This document shows, in pieces, positions 7,415-15,100 of a stretch of DNA of 29,710 nucleotides (within the stretch, counting starts at the first letter, position 1; each line of letters starts with the position of its first letter). A program made the translations under genes and the position numbers. This stretch comes from Gulosibacter massiliensis (GTDB taxonomy: Bacteria > Actinomycetota > Actinomycetes > Actinomycetales > Microbacteriaceae): contig CALPQP020000001.1 in the NCBI GenBank assembly GCA_943325745.2, forward strand, positions 1-29,710, read 5' to 3'. Under the pieces are notes generated by a model. The model saw only the letters and a program-made list of their open reading frames with translations. It was not told the origin of the DNA and made no database searches.

Positions 7415-7420
7415 AGTCTG
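7415..7420 (-). promoter_or_regulatory. -10 element (CAGACT) of pepP, leaderless spacing
   Basis: On the minus strand CAGACT is followed by TGAGTC and then the ATG, a 6-base gap. The same TGAGTC-ATG context precedes the DUF3107 gene. Confidence 0.5.
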
Positions 7421-7434
7421 CCACTTCTCGAAAC

Positions 7435-7440
7435 TATGCT
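7435..7440 (+). promoter_or_regulatory. -10 element (TATGCT) of the PHP gene, leaderless spacing
   Basis: TATGCT, 6 bases, then ATG at 7447. A -35 for this promoter would fall on the pepP -10, so the two divergent promoters probably compete for polymerase. Confidence 0.6.
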
Positions 7441-7446
7441 GACGGT

Positions 7447-8334
7447 ATGACGTCTCGCCGAATTGACCTTCATCTGCACTCGACCTGTTCGGACGGTGTC
7501 GAATCACCGACGCGTGTGATGGAGGTCGCTAAGGAACAACTGCTCGACGTGGTCTCACTGACCGACCACGACACGACCGCTGGTTGGGACGAAGCACGAG
7601 CAGCCTGCGCACGCCTAGGGATGACCTTCGTTCCGGGCATCGAGTTGTCGGCGTCATTGGACGGAGATTCTGTGCATCTCCTTGGCTATCTCGTCGATCC
7701 CGATTTCCCGGACCTCGTCGATGAGGCGACTAAGACCAAGGACGATCGCGTATGGCGGTTCGAGTCGATGGTCGACAAGATTCATGCGGATATCGAAGGC
7801 TTGACGCGCGAGTTTGTTTACACTTTCCACACGGAAGGCGGAACGCTCGGGCGACCGACAATTGCCCGTGCGTTGGTCGAGTTGGGTGTCGTCGCAACGG
7901 TCAGTGAGGCATTCGACGAGATCTTGGCGCCCGACAACGAGCGTTATTTTGTCGGACACTACGCGCCGACAATCGAACGGGCGATCGAGGTTGTGGTTGC
8001 GGCGGGCGGAGTGCCCGTTTTTGCACATCCGTGGACGGCAGACCGTGCCTCGCTCGCGAGCCCTGATTTGTCTGACGCAGCAATTGACGCAAAATTTGGT
8101 GCACTCGTCGACATCGGACTAGCCGGCCTCGAAGTTCATCACGAAGAAAACACGCCGGTTGGGCGCGAGCGGCTCGCCGCGATCGCCGCACGCTACGACC
8201 TGATCATCACCGGGTCGAGCGATTATCACGGGGACGGAATGAAACCCGTTTTACCCGGGCAACACACAACCGCACCGGACATGTTCGAGCGGATCGCTGA
8301 GACTGGAACGGGTTCTGCTATCGCGTGGGCGTAG
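7447..8334 (+). CDS. PHP domain phosphoesterase (295 aa)
   Basis: The N-terminus carries the full PHP metal signature: His-Leu-His at 9-11, Asp16, Thr-Asp-His-Asp at 39-42 and Gly-Ile-Glu-Leu-Ser around Glu66. Later come Phe-Ala-His-Pro (near 195) and Ser-Ser-Asp-Tyr-His-Gly near the C-terminus. Size and motif spacing match the YciV/RNase AM-type single-domain PHP proteins, which remove phosphate from nucleoside 3',5'-bisphosphates or trim short RNA 5' ends; the exact substrate here is inferred. No export signal. The start has no ribosome binding site and lies 6 bases after TATGCT. The TAG stop directly abuts the TAA stop of the convergent glycosyltransferase (TAGTTA, 8332-8337). Confidence 0.88.
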   Translation: MTSRRIDLHLHSTCSDGVESPTRVMEVAKEQLLDVVSLTDHDTTAGWDEARAACARLGMTFVPGIELSASLDGDSVHLLGYLVDPDFPDLVDEATKTKDDRVWRFESMVDKIHADIEGLTREFVYTFHTEGGTLGRPTIARALVELGVVATVSEAFDEILAPDNERYFVGHYAPTIERAIEVVVAAGGVPVFAHPWTADRASLASPDLSDAAIDAKFGALVDIGLAGLEVHHEENTPVGRERLAAIAARYDLIITGSSDYHGDGMKPVLPGQHTTAPDMFERIAETGTGSAIAWA

Positions 8335-9507
8335 TTAGCGGCTCTTCAATCGGTCGAGGAGAATGCGCACGAGGCTCGGTCGCGTCTGATCCAATTTTGA
8401 TTGGAGTTTGAGCAGTCTCCGTTCAAGGTTGCGTATAGAACGCATCTCGACAGTCGGATTGGAATTCCGTTCTGATGGAGCGATTGCCCGAACAAATGGA
8501 TCTGCAAGATCCAAAGCAATGTCAGCTATCCGTTGCGTTTCATCGATGCATTCCGCGGGGCTGGAATCTGGAGGGCGAATGCCTCGGATGATTTCTGGCA
8601 CTAGCGAAGACAATCGTTCATCCCGAACAGCAGTGACGCCGCTGACCGTGATCCGAGCCTCGGTTATGCCCGTCGGAACGGACGACAAATTCCACTCAGC
8701 TTCACGCACGGATTCCAGGATTTCAAACTCGGCGTCACCCGTGTCTAGTGACGTGCCGACGTCGCGTTGAGCTCGAATTGCCGTCGCTCGACGGACCGTG
8801 AGGCTGCTTCGACTTCGACACGGAAGATGGAGAACACTCACGGCGGACGATTCTGTTTCCGGATAAAAATCACCGGTCATCACGTTGAGAACTCGATGGT
8901 TTCCTTTACGAAGCCAATCGAAGTCTCCCTCTGTGCCTGGCACCAGACGCATGACGACCTTCTTCGGTTTTGATGAGAACGCATATCGTTTATATCCGGT
9001 GGGGCGATTGAGGAGAAACTCTGTGGGTTTTTCTCCTCGTTGAGCCAGATAGTGGACGTGCGACAGGTCGTTGGGAGTGAAGTCCGACACGTCGGAAGAT
9101 TGGTAGAAGTGTTCCATGACACACGACAACGCTCGTGTGTCAGTGTTTGCTAACCAATCGCGTACCTCGTCGATGAGTGGCCGCGACGTACCTGTGAAGA
9201 ACTCGTCGGCGTCGAAAGGGACGAAAGCGTCAAACCCGTCTTTTCGAGCGAGGTGGGCGAGCGCGGTCATTGTTGATGCTTGGCTGAACAGTGGGCTGTT
9301 TTTTCGAATCCAGCGAATTTTTGCCTCGGCGGGAATTTGGCGTAAAAAAAGGTCGCGGGGATCCCCGCTCGAACGGTGATCAAGGATGTAAAAATCCGTG
9401 ATTCCCTGGTTCACCATATGTGTCACGACCGCTACGGCAATATCCCACGAGTCGAAAATCATCGAACCCGCTGCGACGCGCGCGGAGGGAGAGGCTTTTC
9501 TTTTCAC
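8335..9507 (-). CDS. GT2-like glycosyltransferase family protein (390 aa), lower-GC gene
   Basis: Residues about 10-110 resemble a family-2-like transferase domain, with Asp43-His in the first turn and Phe-Asp-Ala-Asp-Glu-Phe-Phe at 98-104, the acidic sugar-nucleotide/metal motif. The C-terminal third is poorly conserved to the eye and ends in a charged, leucine-containing coiled-coil-like helix with a basic tail. No signal peptide or membrane helix. The acceptor is unknown and no polysaccharide cluster surrounds it. A 60-base sample has about 48% G+C against 60-65% in adjacent genes, and many codons end in A or T, so it may be a later arrival in a conserved locus. GTG 9507 is preferred because TAGTTT stands exactly 6 bases upstream. 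It begins 24 bases after the helicase stop. Confidence 0.6.
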   Translation of the reverse strand: MKRKASPSARVAAGSMIFDSWDIAVAVVTHMVNQGITDFYILDHRSSGDPRDLFLRQIPAEAKIRWIRKNSPLFSQASTMTALAHLARKDGFDAFVPFDADEFFTGTSRPLIDEVRDWLANTDTRALSCVMEHFYQSSDVSDFTPNDLSHVHYLAQRGEKPTEFLLNRPTGYKRYAFSSKPKKVVMRLVPGTEGDFDWLRKGNHRVLNVMTGDFYPETESSAVSVLHLPCRSRSSLTVRRATAIRAQRDVGTSLDTGDAEFEILESVREAEWNLSSVPTGITEARITVSGVTAVRDERLSSLVPEIIRGIRPPDSSPAECIDETQRIADIALDLADPFVRAIAPSERNSNPTVEMRSIRNLERRLLKLQSKLDQTRPSLVRILLDRLKSR

Positions 9508-9513
9508 GTTGCA

Positions 9514-9519
9514 AAACTA
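9514..9519 (-). promoter_or_regulatory. -10 element (TAGTTT) of the GT2-like gene, leaderless spacing
   Basis: On the minus strand TAGTTT, 6 bases, then GTG. It lies in the 24-base gap after the helicase gene, so the transferase can be transcribed independently. Confidence 0.55.
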
Positions 9520-9531
9520 TCAGGAGGCGCG

Positions 9532-10875
9532 TTAGTTGCGCGTTCGACGCCGACTACGCTCTCGGGGAGCACCTGCTGGCTTATCCGCCATCGAACCGCC
9601 AGATTGGTTGGACGGGTTTCCGCCGGGGTTCCCACCCGAGTTGCCGGCGCCGCGCGCGGGGCGGCTCGCTGGCTTTTCGACTCGCGGACCCGACGAAGCC
9701 TTGAGGCGTCCCTTGGATCCTTCGGGGATGTCGAGTTCGGAAAAGAGGTGGGGTGACGACGAATAGGTCTCGGTCGGTTCGAGTGGAAGGTCCAGTGCTC
9801 GGGAAATGAGTGCCCACTTGTGCAAGTCATCCCAGTCGACGAAGGTGACGGCGATTCCGGTGCGACCAGCGCGGCCGGTTCGGCCAACGCGGTGCAAGTA
9901 CGCCTTGTCATCCTCGGGAACGGTGTAGTTGATGACGTGGGTTACATCGTCAACGTCGATGCCGCGGGCTGCCACGTCGGTCGCGATGAGCACATCCTTC
10001 TTGCCCGCCTTGAAGGCAGCCATTCCCCGCTCGCGCGCCTCTTGGCTCATATCTCCGTGGACGGCGACGGCATTAAATCCTCGATCGATGAGTTCATCCG
10101 TCACCTTCGACGCGCTGCGTTTCGTTCGAGTGAAAACGATGGTCTTGCCTCGACCTTCGGCCATCAGAATGCGTCCGACAACCTCGTCTTTGTCGAGGTT
10201 GTGAGCGCGATAAATTACGTGTTTGATGTTCGCCTGGGTGAGACCCTCGTCGGGCTCGCTCGCGCGGATGTGAATCGGCTTGGTCATGAAGCGACGAGCG
10301 AGCGCGACAATTGCACCGGGCATCGTGGCTGAGAACAACATCGTGTGGCGCTTCTCGGGGATCTGGGCGAAGAGCTTTTCGACGTCGGGGAGGAACCCGA
10401 GATCGAGCATGCGGTCGGCCTCATCGAGAACCATGACCTCAACGTTGGCGAACGACAGCAATTTCTGGCCCGCGAGGTCGAGCAGACGGCCGGGGGTTCC
10501 GACAATAATCTGGGCCCCCGCCTTGATCTTGTCGACTTGCTCCTCGTAGGACTTACCGCCGTAAATCGCGGCAACGGTTGTCGAACGGTTACTCGTCGCG
10601 AGTTCCATGTCTTCGGTTACCTGGACTGCGAGCTCGCGCGTCGGCACCACGATGAGGGCCTTGACGCCCGGAGCGGGGTCTAGCCCGAGTTTTTGGACGA
10701 GCGGGAGACCGAAACCGAATGTTTTTCCCGTACCCGTTTTGGCTTGCCCAATGATGTCTTGGCTAGTCAGCGCGAGCGGAATCGTCTGTTCTTGTATCGG
10801 AAAAGGCTCGTTGATGCCACGAGCGGCGAGCGCATCGGCGACGTCATCGTCGATGCCAAGATCACGGAAAGTCAC
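9532..10875 (-). CDS. DEAD-box ATP-dependent RNA helicase, RhlE/DeaD type (447 aa)
   Basis: All core motifs are present: Q motif Pro-Ile-Gln at 26-28, motif I Ala-Lys-Thr-Gly-Thr-Gly-Lys-Thr at 45-52, Pro-Thr-Arg-Glu-Leu-Ala at 78-83, Asp-Glu-Ala-Asp at 151-154, Ser-Ala-Thr at 182-184, and His-Arg-Val-Gly-Arg-Thr-Gly-Arg in the second RecA domain. It unwinds RNA duplexes with ATP. The C-terminal 60 residues are a Gly/Asn/Arg-rich disordered tail ending in an Arg-Arg-Arg-Thr-Arg-Asn cluster, suited to nonspecific RNA binding. The GTG start has no ribosome binding site and follows a leader of about 20 bases, so initiation is less clear than for its neighbours. It is divergent from the ferritin-like gene, the order seen around Rv3211 in Mycobacterium. 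Confidence 0.93.
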   Translation of the reverse strand: MTFRDLGIDDDVADALAARGINEPFPIQEQTIPLALTSQDIIGQAKTGTGKTFGFGLPLVQKLGLDPAPGVKALIVVPTRELAVQVTEDMELATSNRSTTVAAIYGGKSYEEQVDKIKAGAQIIVGTPGRLLDLAGQKLLSFANVEVMVLDEADRMLDLGFLPDVEKLFAQIPEKRHTMLFSATMPGAIVALARRFMTKPIHIRASEPDEGLTQANIKHVIYRAHNLDKDEVVGRILMAEGRGKTIVFTRTKRSASKVTDELIDRGFNAVAVHGDMSQEARERGMAAFKAGKKDVLIATDVAARGIDVDDVTHVINYTVPEDDKAYLHRVGRTGRAGRTGIAVTFVDWDDLHKWALISRALDLPLEPTETYSSSPHLFSELDIPEGSKGRLKASSGPRVEKPASRPARGAGNSGGNPGGNPSNQSGGSMADKPAGAPRERSRRRTRN

Positions 10876-10902
10876 AAAACACCCAATCGGTTGGTAAACA
10901 TC

Positions 10903-10908
10903 AGTCTA
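10903..10908 (-). promoter_or_regulatory. -10 element (TAGACT) of the RNA helicase gene
   Basis: TAGACT on the minus strand, 27 bases before the GTG start. It is the same hexamer as the tRNA promoter -10. Divergent from the ferritin-like gene promoter. Confidence 0.5.
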
Positions 10909-10927
10909 CCCGTGGACGGGAACTGCC

Positions 10928-10933
10928 TATGCT
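10928..10933 (+). promoter_or_regulatory. -10 element (TATGCT) of the ferritin-like gene, leaderless spacing
   Basis: TATGCT is followed by 6 bases and GTG at 10940; the alternative GTG at 10937 would be only 3 bases away. The promoter therefore favours the second of two consecutive GTG codons. Confidence 0.55.
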
Positions 10934-10939
10934 GGGGTG

Positions 10940-11656
10940 GTGGCCAGCCTTTTTCGAAGGAGTGGGCGTTCCTCGACATCCGGCTCACGGAGCCGATCGA
11001 GGGTCGCCGATGCGAGCGCGCGCGTCGAATTTACCGACCTCGCGCCGTCTCCCGATGTCTTTCTCGGTCAGAGTGCTTATCTGTTTTTGCGCTACGCCGA
11101 GTCCGCGGCGCGCCACGCCCACGACGCGACCGACCTCGAGACGGAATCGACGCTCGCGATTGTCGCCGAGGAGTGCTTTGTTCGATTTTCGAGCCTCGCC
11201 GCGACGTTGGACAAATTGAAAGTTGATCGCGTCGCGGCGATGAGTCCGTTCATCGCCCCGACGAGGGAATTTGAACGACGGACTCGCGGACGAAACTGGG
11301 TTGAACGACTCGCGTGCACCTGGGTGACGATGGCGTTCCTCCAGGATTTTTGGCGTCGACTAGCCCAAGGTCTTCCCACGAAGGTCCGCGCGGATGTCAT
11401 TGCGGCGCTCGATGGTGACAGGATAATTGACGTCCTTCGAACGGAACTGGAACGTCGAATTGCTCTCGAACCCGGGCTGCGACCCACACTTGCGCTGTGG
11501 TCGAGACGACTGGTCGGCGACACGATGCTCATGGCCGAGAGCGCTCTGCTTGAGAACCCCAACCCGAAGCCCAAAGAGGACGGCCTCGGACCCGTCTTCA
11601 CCGAACTCATCACATCCCATTCGTTACGAATGGACGCGCTGGGTTTGACCGCCTAG
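10940..11656 (+). CDS. Ferritin-like-fold protein (238 aa)
   Basis: After a Ser/Arg-rich N-terminus the protein is almost wholly helical. Its helix pattern and position beside the DEAD-box helicase and DUF3107 match the 'ferritin-like fold-containing' actinobacterial family (the Rv3210c position). Classic diiron ligands are not obvious: the second helix reads Glu-Glu-Cys-Phe-Val-Arg-Phe, where a Glu-x-x-His would be expected. An oxidase or iron-storage role is therefore unsupported. No membrane segment or export signal. Two tandem GTG codons open the frame; 10940 is chosen from promoter spacing. The TAG stop overlaps the DUF3107 stop in CTAG. The family assignment rests on context as much as on sequence. 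Confidence 0.6.
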   Translation: MASLFRRSGRSSTSGSRSRSRVADASARVEFTDLAPSPDVFLGQSAYLFLRYAESAARHAHDATDLETESTLAIVAEECFVRFSSLAATLDKLKVDRVAAMSPFIAPTREFERRTRGRNWVERLACTWVTMAFLQDFWRRLAQGLPTKVRADVIAALDGDRIIDVLRTELERRIALEPGLRPTLALWSRRLVGDTMLMAESALLENPNPKPKEDGLGPVFTELITSHSLRMDALGLTA

Positions 11657-11874
11657 GAAACGAAGCCGACGGGCCGCGACTGGGCGGTGCCGAATTCGAT
11701 GTAGGTGACACCGGTTGCGGCAATCAGGTATTCCTGACCCTTGGCGTCGCTGAGGCGAAGAACGCCTTTCGCGGCCAGCGCGGCGGTGTACTTCTGCTCG
11801 ATGTCGGCGACGCTCGCATCCGTGTCGAATGCGAGTTCGCGGGGGGCGTGTTGAATTCCAATACGAATGTCCAT
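11653..11874 (-). CDS. DUF3107 family protein (73 aa)
   Basis: A 73-residue alpha/beta microprotein: an N-terminal strand (Asp-Ile-Arg-Ile-Gly-Ile), the Pro-Arg-Glu-Leu segment, an amphipathic helix, a Val-Leu-x-Leu-x-Asp-x-Lys-Gly turn and a C-terminal Tyr-Ile-Glu-Phe-Gly strand. This is the full DUF3107 pattern. The function is unknown; in Mycobacterium the homologue (Rv3208A) lies in the same neighbourhood. The cytosolic location is inferred from the absence of any hydrophobic segment. ATG 11874 stands 6 bases after TAGCCT with no ribosome binding site. The gene converges on the ferritin-like gene, sharing CTAG at the stops, and is divergent from adnA. Confidence 0.92.
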   Translation of the reverse strand: MDIRIGIQHAPRELAFDTDASVADIEQKYTAALAAKGVLRLSDAKGQEYLIAATGVTYIEFGTAQSRPVGFVS

Positions 11875-11880
11875 GACTCA

Positions 11881-11886
11881 AGGCTA
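11881..11886 (-). promoter_or_regulatory. -10 element (TAGCCT) of the DUF3107 gene, leaderless spacing
   Basis: On the minus strand TAGCCT, then TGAGTC, then ATG: a 6-base gap identical in sequence to that before pepP. Confidence 0.6.
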
Positions 11887-11907
11887 ATAGGCGTCAGAGC
11901 TCAGTTG

Positions 11908-11913
11908 TACAGT
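11908..11913 (+). promoter_or_regulatory. -10 element (TACAGT) of adnA, leaderless spacing
   Basis: TACAGT is followed by 7 bases and ATG at 11921, with no ribosome binding site. Only 46 bases separate the divergent adnA and DUF3107 start codons. Confidence 0.55.
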
Positions 11914-11920
11914 CGACTCA

Positions 11921-14900
11921 ATGACAACTTTCGAATTGGACGATTCCCAGCGCGCGGCCGTCTCGGCCGCTGCGGCTGGTGGCCTGTTCCGCATTGTCGG
12001 AGCCCCCGGTTCCGGCAAGACGACGGTGGTCACCGAAATCGTCGCAGCTCTCATCTCGCGTGATGGTGAATCCGCGGTTCGCATTCTCACCCCCTCTCGC
12101 CAGGCGGCGACTCGCCTCCGTGACCTCGTCGCGCTCCGGGTCGGTGTTGCCACCCGCGGACCCCTCGCGCGCAGCGTGTCATCGCTCGCATTCGAAATCG
12201 TCAGCGCAGAACATGGCAACGGTTTCACCGCTCGACTCATGTCCGGCGGTGAACAGGACTCCGACATCAAGGCACTTCTCGACGGGGAAATCGCCGACGG
12301 CACGGACGGGTACTGGCCGGCGTCGCTCAATGCCGATGTTCGACGCCTTCGCGAATTTCGCACCCAGCTTCGAGATCTGTTATCGCGCAGCCGCGACCTC
12401 GGGCTGGTCGACGAATCGAGTGCCACCCCTTTTGCCGCACTGGCAAACCTCGCGGTCGAGGCGGAACGTGGCTGGACAGGTCCTGGTGATTCCGAAAGCC
12501 CTTACGCGGCGTGGGCTGCAGCGGCGACGTTTTTCACCACCTATCGTCGCCTCGTTGCGCGGTCTCGCGCTGGTCAGGTCGATCCGGCGGAACTGGTGGA
12601 TCGTGCGCGATTGATTGTTGAATCGACGGCGTCTGACGCACCGCGCATGGTGCTCGTGGTTGACGATGCGCACGACCTCACCCCCGCCCAGTGGCGATTT
12701 GTGATCGCTTGGGCGAAACATCGGGGGTCGGTCATCGCAGTCGGAGACCCGGACGTCGCAACGTCGGGATTTCGCGGTGGACAGGTCACGTTCCTCGACG
12801 ACGCCGACCTCACGTGGGGTTCCACCCACGCCCTCACGACGATTCACCGCCAAGGTGGGGTCATGCCGTCCCTTCTCGGCTCGATCGCGTCAACGATTGG
12901 CGGCGGTATCCCCGAGATCCGTCGCGCGTATCCGCCAATCCCCGAACCGATGGTCGCTCGGTCACTTCCGGGATTCGATCTACTCAGCGCGACCGCAGCC
13001 TCGCCGGCTCACGAACGCGACGTCGTGGCGCGCTACATCCGCGACGCGGTCGCTCGCGGAACCACGTACGGTGACATTGCCGTCGTCGTTCGAAGCGGGT
13101 CGATGGCCGAGTCGATGGTGACACACCTCAATTCGATGTCGATCCCCACTTTCTCGGAAACGACGGGTTCCCCACTGCGCGACCACGCAGCGGTGTGGTC
13201 GCTTCTCAACCTGGTCAGCATCGGAATCGGGCGTGAACCGTTGACCGTCGGAATCGCTCAGGAATTGTTGCTCGGCCCATTCGGTCGACTGACAACTCTG
13301 GATCTGCGACGTTTCCGTCGAAACCTGCGGAAAGCCGAAATCGCGTCGGGCGGAAATCGACTCGCCGACGAACTCATGCTCGAGGCGCTCACGGAACTCG
13401 GAACATTCGAAACCGAGGTGACATTCGCCGCCCCCGGTGTGCGATGGATTGTCGACACGATACGTGCACTTCGACTCGTGGCTGATCGGCAGATTGACGA
13501 ATTACTTTGGGCCGTCTGGGCCCGCAGCGACAGGGCAAAGTCGTGGGCGGCCGCGACACTCGGCACCGGCCCCGCCGCGGTCAAGGCACACGAATCGCTC
13601 GACGCCATCATGGCGTTGTTCGGGGTCGCCGCAACGTCTCTCGAAAACGTCCCGACCGAATCCGCCGATGTGTTCCTCGACCGAGTGCTCGGACAAACCG
13701 TGCCGAACGACTCACTCACGCCGCGCGCCACCTCCGGTTCCGTTCTGGTGTGTACGCCGTCGGCGACAGTCGGTCGCGAGTTCGACGTTGTCGTTGTCGC
13801 GGGGCTAAACGACGGCGTGTGGCCCAATACGCGGGCCCGAAGCGCGCTTCTCAAAGCAAACGAACTCGCGTTGGTTCATGCGGGAATCGACCAGCGAACG
13901 GTGGATCACCGGCGTGACGTGATTTTCGACGAGGTGCGATTATTCCTCGTCGCGATGTCACGGGCGCGTCACCGAATACTGGTTACCGCGATTCAATCCG
14001 AAGACGAAACGCCGAGCGGATTGTTCCGAATGGTCGCCGGCGAAAAATCCTCGGGCGATGACTATTCCCGGGCGACCCCCGCAGCGAACGCCCGCGGCGG
14101 GGTGTTTTTCCCCGAAAGCATCGACGCCAGCATTGGGGACATGGTCGGGCGTCTTCGACACCTGCTCATGTCCCCGACCAGTTCGACGGCGGAACGGGCA
14201 CGGTGTGCGGCGGCCCTCCGTGAGTTGGCCAATCGAGGGGTTGTAGGCGCCCACCCCGACTCCTGGATCGGGTATCGCCAAACGACCCCGATCGAATTGT
14301 TCTCGGGTACTCACGTACCCGTGTCGCCATCCAACCTCGAGACCTTTGACAAGTCCGCGCTCGATTGGTTCGTTTCCAGCGTGGCCGGTGGTGCATCTGG
14401 ACTGAGCGCGACGATTGGCACCCTCGTACACCGAGCAATCGAAGTGGCGCCCGACGGCACTCGCGACGAAATGTGGGCTGCTGTCGAAGAAAAGTGGAAC
14501 GAAGTTAACTTCGACGCACCGTGGCTTCGCATGCAATGGCTCGCCACGACGCGGTCCATGATCGATGCGCTCGCCGATTACGTTCGCGACGTGGCGCTTG
14601 ATGGCCGGCGTGTTCTGGATAGCGAAAAATTCACCACCGTCACTCTCGCCACGAACGCGAAGGGTGGTCTGGACATCGTGGTGGGCGGAACAATCGACCG
14701 AGTCGAACAACATTCGGACGGATCGGTGTCCATCATCGACCTCAAAACGGCCAGAACCCCGCAATCGGTCAAAGCCACCGAAGCCCATTTGCAACTGAAG
14801 GCCTACCAACTCGCCTTTAGCCACAAAGCGCTGGGCGACGCCGTGGCCGAGGCAACCAAACTTCACTCGGCCGGACTTCTCTACCCCCGCGCGGCGAGCA

Positions 14901-15100
14901 AAAACTCGCGGTACACCGTTCGCACCCAGTCCGCGATGGATGCCGCCGCGCTCGACGACTTCACCAACTTGGTCATTGACATGGGAGTGGCGATGCATTC
15001 CGAACGATTCACCGGACCCGAAACCGCTCCCGAATACTCGGGTGTCCGCGACCTCGAAACCACGTGGGTCAGAATCGCTGAGGTGAGTTCTGATGAATAA
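11921..15100 (+). CDS. adnA: AdnA-like UvrD/RecB-type helicase-nuclease subunit (1059 aa)
   Basis: This is the first subunit of the AdnAB motor-nuclease that resects DNA double-strand ends in actinobacteria. The N-terminal UvrD-like motor has an intact Walker A (Gly-Ala-Pro-Gly-Ser-Gly-Lys-Thr, 27-34). Motif II reads Asp-Asp-Ala-His-Asp (248-252), so the catalytic Glu is Asp249. Motif III (Gly-Asp-Pro-Asp) lacks the usual Gln-x-Ile-Tyr. The C-terminal RecB-family nuclease is complete: His837, Asp926, Asp940-Leu-Lys942, and a Gln-Leu-Lys-Ala-Tyr motif. Length matches mycobacterial AdnA (about 1045 aa). As I recall, work on mycobacterial AdnAB places the lead motor in AdnB, which fits the degenerate motif II here. 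The start is leaderless-like. The end overlaps adnB by 8 bases, so the two are translationally coupled. Confidence 0.9.
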   Translation: MTTFELDDSQRAAVSAAAAGGLFRIVGAPGSGKTTVVTEIVAALISRDGESAVRILTPSRQAATRLRDLVALRVGVATRGPLARSVSSLAFEIVSAEHGNGFTARLMSGGEQDSDIKALLDGEIADGTDGYWPASLNADVRRLREFRTQLRDLLSRSRDLGLVDESSATPFAALANLAVEAERGWTGPGDSESPYAAWAAAATFFTTYRRLVARSRAGQVDPAELVDRARLIVESTASDAPRMVLVVDDAHDLTPAQWRFVIAWAKHRGSVIAVGDPDVATSGFRGGQVTFLDDADLTWGSTHALTTIHRQGGVMPSLLGSIASTIGGGIPEIRRAYPPIPEPMVARSLPGFDLLSATAASPAHERDVVARYIRDAVARGTTYGDIAVVVRSGSMAESMVTHLNSMSIPTFSETTGSPLRDHAAVWSLLNLVSIGIGREPLTVGIAQELLLGPFGRLTTLDLRRFRRNLRKAEIASGGNRLADELMLEALTELGTFETEVTFAAPGVRWIVDTIRALRLVADRQIDELLWAVWARSDRAKSWAAATLGTGPAAVKAHESLDAIMALFGVAATSLENVPTESADVFLDRVLGQTVPNDSLTPRATSGSVLVCTPSATVGREFDVVVVAGLNDGVWPNTRARSALLKANELALVHAGIDQRTVDHRRDVIFDEVRLFLVAMSRARHRILVTAIQSEDETPSGLFRMVAGEKSSGDDYSRATPAANARGGVFFPESIDASIGDMVGRLRHLLMSPTSSTAERARCAAALRELANRGVVGAHPDSWIGYRQTTPIELFSGTHVPVSPSNLETFDKSALDWFVSSVAGGASGLSATIGTLVHRAIEVAPDGTRDEMWAAVEEKWNEVNFDAPWLRMQWLATTRSMIDALADYVRDVALDGRRVLDSEKFTTVTLATNAKGGLDIVVGGTIDRVEQHSDGSVSIIDLKTARTPQSVKATEAHLQLKAYQLAFSHKALGDAVAEATKLHSAGLLYPRAASKNSRYTVRTQSAMDAAALDDFTNLVIDMGVAMHSERFTGPETAPEYSGVRDLETTWVRIAEVSSDE

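Noticed and set aside
10876..10902. A nine-codon leader ORF ending on the GTG of the RNA helicase gene
   Set aside because: Its ATG lies 1 base after the -10 hexamer, upstream of the expected transcription start, so it would not be transcribed from that promoter.
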